Below, in pieces: positions 57,301 to 64,000 of a DNA stretch of 64,000 nucleotides. Source of the DNA: Paraconiothyrium sp. Pb-2020 (taxonomy: Eukaryota; Ascomycota; Dothideomycetes; Pleosporales; Didymosphaeriaceae); NCBI GenBank assembly GCA_022419385.1, contig JAJUBI010000008.1, positions 2,232,001 to 2,296,000 of the forward strand, in the 5' to 3' direction. Made by a program: the position numbers and the translations under genes. A model generated the notes under the pieces. The model was not told the DNA's origin. It saw only the letters and a program-made list of their open reading frames with translations, and did not search any database. Within the stretch, counting starts at the first letter, position 1; every line of letters begins with the position of its first letter.

Positions 57301-58959
57301 CTCGTTGTTGGTGAAGATATAGATGCGATACACACTCCCTTCGAGAAGAGAAATAGTGGGTATGCAGTATTCTGTGTCGAGAAAGAATTGAGAGGCGGGT
57401 ATACCACCATCAACAATTCAACGAATCGGGAAGCTTCGAGGGAGGTATGGACCTATAAAGAGACGACGAATTATCACGACGAATTGAACAGAAACTGTCC
57501 GTACAGCTACGACATCTGGTGGAATCCTTTCTTCCACAATGGAAACGGTGAACTTCTGTCAAAAGCCTTGGAGCTACTGTCACGGCCTCCAGAGTCACAA
57601 TGGATCACGAGTACTTGCTTCTCTAGGATCCTTGACGTTCTTCCATGGACTGTTGTCACTCAACATATAGAAGCTGGCAGGATTCCAGAATATCGCATCC
57701 ATTCGGAAGATTTCTTACGAAGAGCTATCTACGCACACGACAAGCACTGGGTTGACATCTTAATCAAAAGCGGAAGGCTACCACCAGAGATCATGCAAGT
57801 TGGCTACGTCATGGCGGCCCATCATTCTGAGTACGACTTGGTAGAATCCTTCATCGAGGGTGGCTACTGGCCAGCCAGTAGGATTCAATTGTCTCCGGAA
57901 TGGGGGTTCCAAACAGACAAAGGCTGCGACGCTTGTGCATACTGTAGTCCCCTGAGTTATGCCTTGAGTACGCAAAATCATAAGCTCATCGCCATGTTTT
58001 GCGATTTTCTTACAACTGTACCGATTGGTGGGCGCAGTTCCAAATACTTAACACATCTCGCCCAAGCGTACGGAGAGGCCATTCGATATGGAGATACAGC
58101 CACCGCCAAATTACTTCTGGTTGAGGGAAAGGTCAGCAACGTGATGTACATGAGTACTGTTCCTGATTTCAGAGAAAAAGAATTGGTCTACTTTGTTTCG
58201 TCTGTACAGCTGGCGGTCGCATTCAAGCAGTACGACACAGTGCAATGGCTCCTCGCCGAAGGAGCAGACCCAAGCATACCAGACGACGAGAGACGAGACA
58301 TCTCGGAGCCATACCACTCAGCCCTACAGTGTGCAACAATGCGCGGTAATACTATATTGGTTGAGACCTTGATCAAGAAGGGTGTGAATGTGAATGACAT
58401 GCCTATTCCTACAGGCGGGGCCACAGCAATTCAGTTCGCGACTATATCGGGTAACTTCGGAATGATTAATATGTTACTTAGAGCTGGCGCAGATATTAAT
58501 AGATGCCCTCCTTCTTGGGAGGGGCGATCTGCTATTGAGGGAGCCGCAGAATCAGGTCGCTTAGATGTAGTCTGTTTTCTTCTTGAAGCTGGCGCAGACA
58601 TTCAAGGACGTACAAACATTAACTACTGGAGAACTGTATATCGAGCATATGCGCATCGTCATTTTGTACTGGTTGACGTAGTTCAAGAGTGGAAGCAAAA
58701 CAAGTATGGTCTGGACGACTGTGAGAGTACTGGGAATATCATCAATGGCATGGACAAGAAGGGTCTGGAGAGACTCGGAGAACCCAGATCGCAGAGGCCT
58801 AAGGGTTTCAAATCCTGTAAAATGTGTCAGGAAGCTCACTTTCCGCACATGGCGAGGGGGGTTGCTTCGTATGCGCCATCGGTAACGCCTCTAGACAGAA
58901 GCGCCATCATGCTAAGGTACCCCAGGATTAGTAGTGCAGTACGGAGTCTTCTATTTTAG
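54317..58959 (+). CDS. Giant Clr5-domain ankyrin-repeat protein
   Basis: Exons 54317-54441, 54508-54722 and 54773-58959 give 1,508 residues. The first about 100 residues form a Clr5 domain (W-E-L-F-K-D-D-I-R-D-L-Y, P-L-S-E-V-M-E-I-M, then K-A-Q-Y-E-G-R-L-K-R-W), a fungal N-terminal domain often found on ankyrin and TPR proteins. A helical middle region contains a run of pentapeptides F-N-L-D-A (about residues 360-410) coded by a 15-bp minisatellite. The rest carries scattered ankyrin repeats (L-L-E-A-G-A-D-V-N, L-L-L-E-N-G-A-D-P-N and similar) to near residue 1395. A C-x-x-C element sits near the end (S-C-K-M-C). Large Clr5-ankyrin proteins resemble effector parts of fungal NLR-type immune receptors, but no NACHT domain is present. 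All frames are open; no disruption seen. Confidence 0.88.
55516..55665 (+). repeat. In-frame 15-bp minisatellite coding pentapeptides
   Basis: About ten tandem copies of a 15-bp unit (consensus CTTTCAATCTCGATG), each coding five residues F-[NT]-L-D-[ATPS]. Central copies are identical or differ by one to three bases; the later ones read CACTCTGGATC. The period is a multiple of three, so copy-number change would keep the reading frame. Confidence 0.9.
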
Positions 58960-60086
58960 TTCAGGGTAAGTGTTATATGTACTATTTCTACTGGGTTCCT
59001 TTATTTGTGCTAGTACTTTCGATTAGAACGATTTACACATTACTATCATCTACAAATCGGTCCCAAACTATGATAGGAAGAAATCCGTAATTATCAGGTC
59101 GCTGCCTTAAAACATTGAGAGTTGCGCGAAAGCACCAACCTAGCTACCGCATCTAGGATGCAAAGGATGTAACCTGAATGTGAAACAGATAATGATGGTG
59201 GATTTAGTAACAGGAAAACCACGAGACTGTAACCCACCATGAAATTTAGGCAAACAATAGGGTTGTATAAGTTGACTAACATTGCGGCATAGATCTTTGA
59301 GCTTCAGCTGTGTACATTACGCAGACGAATATTGGTTTCGGTTGCCTTTTTATCCAACCAATCACGAAGGTTTCCCACCGTAGCAAGCGTATGTCATGAT
59401 ATGGGACCAGCAGTTCCGTTTGGATTTGTTAAAGTTTGCCTTTTTTGCGATATGGTTCCTGGCGATGATTGGCTGGTGACCCCCGAGGATGCCTTCTCCG
59501 CCTACTTTGACGTCTCCTCAGCAGAACCCCGTGCAGACGTTCCTGTAGGCGGCCTCCAGCCACTCCGCTTCCCCGCATCCAAAACGGTGCGTGTCGCACT
59601 GTGTTCAGCATGGGAAATTCCGTGTCATGACCATGTCGCTCCAATGAACCAGACACGAATTACAGCTTGCTCACCTCTCGTTCTTCTCGCTCACGTGACC
59701 CATGATAACTATCATATCTGGAAGTACAATTCTAGTAATGCAATTTGAATCAACAGAAACGACAAATATTATTATATGAAACTGCTCACTGGAACAAAAT
59801 CATTCAATCAATATATTTCCATCGAGTCGAAATCTCCAGTAGTTATGTTGTCGAAGGCATGCTTGTCAAATTTGCCTGTCGAGGCAGTCCACCCAGTTCA
59901 AGCGTCACTGGGGTATGCCTCACAGCTTGCCTTACGTCTTCTCAACTTCCACAGATTCGAAACAAAAATCATCGATCCCAGCAAGCCCATAACGCTAATA
60001 CCCGGAGAAGAGATAGTCGGATCAAAACACGCGATATTGAGGACGTTCTCCAGAGTGAACTGTGGCCGAGCTACACAGGCCAAATG
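58960..60086. other. Stretch before the peptide-precursor gene
   Basis: I looked here for further peptide-cluster genes on both strands and found none. A 138-codon frame at 59332-59748 and smaller frames at 59745-60110 show no family features. Confidence 0.45.
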
Positions 60087-60272
60087 CTAATCCCTTACAA
60101 TCTGCAATGATTCCTTAATACCAGCGTCAGGAAGGATGACCTCCGGAGCAGTGCGACGATGCTTCGACCCAGTACTCAAGCCGGCATCGGGGAGTATCAC
60201 TTCTGGAGCAGCGCGACGATCCTTAGACTCCGTAAACAAGCCAGCATCGGGTAGGATCAGCTCTGGTGCAGT
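60087..60272 (-). repeat. Three tandem 60-bp coding repeats
   Basis: Near-perfect 60-bp periodicity at DNA level, in frame with the precursor. The conserved half encodes A-P-E-x-I-L-P-D-A-G, the variable half the spacer with Lys and Arg-Arg. Confidence 0.85.
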
Positions 60273-60460
60273 ACGTTGGACACGAGCACCATCAGCATTG
60301 GATAGCATGAACTCTGAAGAGGCGCGAGTATTGATATTGTCTGTTGTCTATAAGCGCATGTAAGACGACATGTGGTTTCTTGTAGCAAAATACCAATTGG
60401 AGAGGCAGTAGCGCTGCTCTGAAGCAGCCCTAATACCACAAACAGTATGTATGATTGCAT
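60087..60460 (-). CDS. Candidate secreted repeat-peptide precursor (Kex2-processed RiPP precursor type)
   Basis: Exon 1 (60460-60394) encodes a signal peptide: Met, then a hydrophobic core I-L-F-V-V-L-G-L-L ending A-T-A-S. A 53-nt intron (60393-60341, GTATTT...AACAG) joins exon 2 (60340-60087), giving 106 residues. After a short leader come three units of 20-21 residues: unit 1 at 60272-60213, unit 2 at 60212-60153, unit 3 at 60152-60090. Each starts [TA]-A-P-E-[VL]-I-L-P-D-A-G. Units 1 and 2 end S-K-[DH]-R-R, and V-Q-R precedes unit 1; the Arg-Arg pairs are Kex2-type cleavage sites. This organisation (signal peptide, tandem cores, dibasic spacers) is that of dikaritin/cyclochlorotine/victorin-type precursors. 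It is divergent from a DUF3328/UstYa gene. The repeat is not one I recognise. The intron was chosen by frame and splice signals; an 80-nt variant ending at 60314 is also possible. Confidence 0.78.
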
Positions 60461-61042
60461 CTTGCCGAATGTCTTAGGCGTGAACAAGAACCGACAAGTG
60501 AAGGGGGCTAAATCTAGAGGATAGGTGCACACTATTGAGTTTGAATGATAGAGAAAAGAATTGAGATGTTACAGTAGAGGAAGATTCGGGCCTATTTGTA
60601 GTGGTTCTTAATTTTTAGACGACGCCCATCGTTGCGCAACTAGATTAGCTTACCGGTTTATGCCTGCCGTACGTAGTTGCCACCCTCGTAGGGACCAAAT
60701 TAATAAGTGATTGAGCGCCTGCTCTGCATGAAGCGCGATGAGGGCGGGGCAAACAGGCATCGTCCTGATCTTGAGGGTTCTTCGTGAGAGTCGAGAGGCT
60801 CGGCATGCAGCTTCGTAACGAATCACCAGCATTCAATGACAGAAAAGGAAGCTAATAAAGTGACAGCTGCCTTCAGTATGCTTCGCCACCGGTTTCGATC
60901 AGTGGTGGACAGTTTGTCGATTCTCCGCGGCACTCGATGGCCGGGGAATTTAAGTCATAATTCACCATTCAAAATCCATATTTCACCATCGTGCTTTCCC
61001 TCCAACTATCGAATAATTTTTTTGCTAATCATACGTCTTATC
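60461..61042. promoter_or_regulatory. Divergent promoter of precursor and UstYa-like genes
   Basis: 582 bp between the two start codons. A possible upstream Met in frame with the UstYa-like exon exists (60836) but its translation is not family-like. The head-to-head arrangement implies co-expression. No operator could be assigned. Confidence 0.55.
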
Positions 61043-62036
61043 ATGGAGAAATTTTACAAGAAGGCTTCTATGGATTCCTCTACGGATTCCTCTGAGTCTT
61101 ATCAGCCCCTCTTGAACGACCTAAGTGCCAACCGCAGCAAACAATCACCGCTTTTTCGTCGATTCCAACTTGGTTTCAATATTCTCGCATCGATATACAT
61201 TCTCATCACACTGCCTCTGTTGGTATACCAGAGTATCTGGCGCATACCAAAGCCTTACTGTAATTTGCGATCTCGAAGCCAGCTTGCGAAACGTCATCAT
61301 TTTAACAAACGCATAGCTCCTGCCAACAATGCCATCGCATACGAACTTCACCCACTCTTATTCCATGAGTTTGATGAAAGATATCTCGGCAAGCCAGAAG
61401 ACATAGACACCCATTGGCACCATCTTTTACAACGTAGGTTATGCATGGAAGTTATAATCTGGAAGCGCTGCTAAACCGGGTAGCATCAAATATCAGAGCC
61501 AGCAAAGAGGATCTGATGCAAGCACATACGGACTTCAGCGATGACCTGGTAGAACTCTCTGATGGGGGTCATCCCGCCGTTCTGGCTACATACCATGAGC
61601 TCCATTGCCTAGTGAGTGCTCGGCATTGCACCCATGCGTCATAACAGGGTCGCAGATTAATTAATGTCTTCTGCAGGACGGACTCCGAAAGAACATGCAC
61701 AAGGATTATTATTTTCCAAATATGACTGAAGAGCAGGAGGCTTTCAACACCTACCATCAAGGTAGATGCCCAACCATTGAAACATGCGCAAAGCTAATTT
61801 CGGCTATAGTGCACTGCATCGAGTCGCTGCGACGCACGCTTATGTGCAAGGCAGATTCTTCTATGTATGCAGGTTATTGGATTGCAGCAGACGGATCTTG
61901 GCCAAGTAAAGAGTTAAGGTCCAACTCCCAGCAGGTGTGCACTAGTTGGGAGAAGCTGGACAAATGGGCTCGTGAACGCATGTTACCCAAAGGGGAGTAT
62001 TTCGTCAAGCCAGGGCCGTTTGACAACAAGAGCTAG
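61043..62036 (+). CDS. DUF3328 / UstYa-family oxidase-like membrane protein
   Basis: Exons 61043-61433, 61484-61611 and 61677-62036 give 292 residues; introns of 50 nt (GCTAAAC branch point) and 65 nt fit exactly. A hydrophilic N-terminus precedes one transmembrane helix (about residues 42-64). The first family motif H-x-x-H-C is present as Y-H-E-L-H-C-L at about 167-173, followed by D-G-L-R. The second site reads A-I-V-H-C-I-E-S-L-R-R (about 216-226), so its first His is Ala while H-C and the L-R are kept. UstYa proteins (ustiloxin, cyclochlorotine, asperipin, victorin pathways) carry out oxidative cyclisation, chlorination or hydroxylation of ribosomal peptides, probably in the secretory pathway. 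Divergent from the repeat-peptide gene, it is the predicted modifying enzyme. Confidence 0.88.
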
Positions 62037-62687
62037 GGTTGTTCGCCTTGTTCGCCTACAGACCTGAATAGGGAAACGCCCTGTCGTGTATCTAAGTTTT
62101 CGCGCCACACACCATGCCCCCGCTCTAAACCAATGCATTGACATATTGTTATCGTAGACTTTCACATTAACCATAACCCTAATTCAAAAGGCAGCTATAT
62201 AAGCGTATGCCTTTTTCTGCAGCCAAGAGGGCCTGGCTGCACATATGTGATCTTCGGCTTCCGATGTCTGCCCTCTCACATGTGAGTTTCGGTCTCCGGT
62301 CTCTGCCTGTGGGGTGAGACAGTGGGGTGGGTGGGTGGCCAAGGTCTCCATGCCTGGGTCGTAATGCTACACTGTGGCACAAGGTTCATACAAGCGCTAC
62401 ATGGGCCTCATACCTTCCACAAGTAGAATCTGCACGCACACTGATCTCTGGCTAATTTCTGGTCGCACAGATAACATGCATGGGAAAAGATGTACTTCTT
62501 TTGGGCGATTGGTCCGACAAGGTTTCTTCAGTTCGGGGAAGACTCATGTCGAGTTGTCGAAACCTTATGGAGATGATCTGCGGCCTGCCCACGCCGTCCA
62601 GACCCTAGTAACTATCCCCGTTGCCAAGCGACCCTCACTCAATTTTCCTTGTAAACAGTACTTGACGACGCATTATTCGTAATTTCT
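62037..62687. other. Convergent stretch
   Basis: Between the 3' ends of the UstYa-like and transporter genes. Contains a short palindrome CACATATGTG near 62240 and an imperfect repeat around CACATGTGAG; no gene. Confidence 0.5.
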
Positions 62688-64000
62688 CTACTCTCTATTG
62701 TCGTATCTTCTGAACACCAGCCAGAAGAGTGCAGCACTGAGCCCCATTACGCCTGACAAGCAACTATACAATGTGACAAGCCACGGGTCTCGAGATGCCG
62801 GTCCTAGTGCTGTACAGAGTGCAGAGCCTAGCGCTACGGTCAGTTGATTCAGTGCCTGAATAACTGCCTTCATGTTTTGAGGAGATAGAGCATATGCGTA
62901 TTCTGTCATTGAAACATATGCGAAAATCTCTGCAGCGCCTAGAAGAACATGAATTGGCGCCTGAAGCCAAACATTGACTTCATTAGGCCGTAAATGATAT
63001 GCTCCTGAACAATCCAGAGGTCGAGAGTAGCAAGGTCCGCGGGAATAAATCAGTTTCTGCAAGCCAGCAGCGTATGCCATGGCCATTGCGGTAAGAACGA
63101 ATCCTACCGTAATGCGCCGTATAGGACCGAATGAAAGCCTGTAACGTCTGAGTAAGGCTTGTAGACTCTGGATGAGAGGACTCAGAACAACAACGGCAGC
63201 GACGTTAAGAAACACTATTGTGTCGTTGGAAACCCCAACTCGTTCCATCTGACCAGCTTGAGAGACGATGTTGCTGAAGAGCTGGTTGTAGCAGAGCCAA
63301 AAAACAACAAAAGCGATCATGACCTGGCATGCGTTTAACCCGCTGCGAAGCTCGTCTACAAAGACCGAGTCGCAATGGTGAGCTTGAACGGCAGCAGAAA
63401 GACGAAACCTATTCTGACAAGCGATATACACCACTCGCACGGTTTCGGGAAGAACGTTCTTTTGAAGTCGGGGTCTGTTAAGACGCGAGCTCCATAGGAG
63501 TAGAGGTATGATACTGATAGCCAAAATGCCAGTTGGCATCAAGTAAGCGGACCAAAAGCTGACCCTCTCCATCATGGTTGTTCCTATAATTGAAAGAGAA
63601 GCCAGGTTAGTTGCCCAGAAATAAATGTTGAAGACGAATTGAATGCTGATGCTGCGATCTTGTATCACGGGTTTTCCCTTGGGGTTTTTCTGGACGATCA
63701 TCCCATTATCTGGGATTTGATCACCAATGAAAACAAACATGACAGCAGACAATCCGCCCTGACCAAGGCCTACGAGCACCATAGAGGCTATCAAACCCCC
63801 AAGGCTAGCTCCATGCCGAAAGGAAGCTGGAATAGCTGTGACCACTAAAATAGTATAGCCTGAGAGTAGAAGCCCGAGACTGAGTATCATCGTTCTGTAT
63901 CGGCCAAGCCATCCGTCTGAAAGAATTCCCAGTGGGAGTGGTGTGAGGAACACGAAAGCCGAGAAAATGCTCGTGATAGTCGTAGCTTTTACTTGGCCTA
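62688..64000 (-). CDS. PTR2/POT-family peptide transporter (5' part beyond window)
   Basis: An open frame runs from the right edge to a stop at 62688, giving at least 437 residues. Features match fungal PTR2: G-Q-V-K-A-T-T-I-T near the edge, L-S-D-G-W-L-G-R-Y-R-T after helix 2, G-L-G-Q-G-G-L and F-N-I-Y-F-W-A-T-N-L. In the C-terminal half come W-L-Q-A-P-I-H-V-L-L-G-A-A-E-I-F and S-P-Q-N-M-K-A-V-I-Q-A. About ten membrane segments are in view. POT members are proton-coupled di/tripeptide carriers. Beside a ribosomal-peptide precursor and its oxidase it may move the product or its fragments. The N-terminal helices and the E-x-x-E-R motif lie outside the window. Confidence 0.87.
   Translation of the reverse strand, partial: GQVKATTITSIFSAFVFLTPLPLGILSDGWLGRYRTMILSLGLLLSGYTILVVTAIPASFRHGASLGGLIASMVLVGLGQGGLSAVMFVFIGDQIPDNGMIVQKNPKGKPVIQDRSISIQFVFNIYFWATNLASLSIIGTTMMERVSFWSAYLMPTGILAISIIPLLLWSSRLNRPRLQKNVLPETVRVVYIACQNRFRLSAAVQAHHCDSVFVDELRSGLNACQVMIAFVVFWLCYNQLFSNIVSQAGQMERVGVSNDTIVFLNVAAVVVLSPLIQSLQALLRRYRLSFGPIRRITVGFVLTAMAMAYAAGLQKLIYSRGPCYSRPLDCSGAYHLRPNEVNVWLQAPIHVLLGAAEIFAYVSMTEYAYALSPQNMKAVIQALNQLTVALGSALCTALGPASRDPWLVTLYSCLSGVMGLSAALFWLVFRRYDNRE

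Noticed and set aside
59332..59748. 138-codon frame as an additional peptide-cluster gene
   Set aside because: No motif, no signal peptide and no transmembrane segment; kept as unassigned sequence.
1..64000. PKS/NRPS core genes, CRISPR arrays, tRNA/rRNA genes, complete transposons
   Set aside because: None found: no ketosynthase or adenylation motifs, no regular short spaced repeats, no recognisable tRNA B box, no transposase or reverse-transcriptase motifs.

Overview
This is nuclear DNA of a filamentous ascomycete, most likely a Pezizomycotina mould. Genes carry short GT-AG introns (about 46-98 nt) with CTRAY-like branch points. The families present are typical fungal ones: Zn2Cys6 regulators, HET and ankyrin proteins, a PTH11-like receptor, cutinase, RTA1, DUF3328/UstYa, Clr5 and P450s. 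Exon joins below were worked out by hand from splice signals and reading frame. Nearly all intact genes close to a whole number of codons.

Layout. 1-9.6 kb: a secreted alpha/beta hydrolase (cut by the left edge), relics of a GST and an amidohydrolase, a GFA-family protein, a Zn2Cys6 regulator and two divergent SDRs. 10.2-14.0 kb: a decayed ankyrin-HET incompatibility locus. 14.3-21.4 kb: an aldehyde dehydrogenase relic, a six-exon PTH11-like receptor, a collagen-like reading frame, a P450 whose upstream region is duplicated 3.5 kb away, and a methyltransferase. 21.9-33.4 kb: a compact block with a Zn2Cys6 regulator, an isocitrate-lyase-like protein lacking the ICL active-site motifs, an aminotransferase-like protein, an HpcH/HpaI aldolase, an MFS transporter and an amidase; four of these form two divergent pairs. 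35-49 kb: an amino-acid permease, a cutinase with a repetitive tail, an adenosine-deaminase-like gene, an MFS transporter, two broken genes (a zinc-cluster regulator and a DUF2961 protein), an RTA1 protein and a LovC-like reductase. 50-59 kb: a second P450 and a 1,508-residue Clr5-ankyrin protein containing an in-frame 15-bp minisatellite.

The most interesting locus is at the right edge (60.1-64.0 kb). A small gene encodes a signal peptide followed by three near-identical 20-residue units separated by Arg-Arg (Kex2-type) sites. It diverges from a single-pass membrane DUF3328/UstYa-family protein, and a PTR2/POT peptide transporter runs off the window. This is the layout of a fungal ribosomally made, Kex2-processed, UstYa-modified peptide pathway (dikaritin/cyclochlorotine/victorin type). 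The repeat core here (A-P-E-[VL]-I-L-P-D-A-G) contains no tyrosine and I do not recognise it.

No rRNA, tRNA, CRISPR or autonomous transposon was recognised, and no PKS or NRPS core gene lies in the window.
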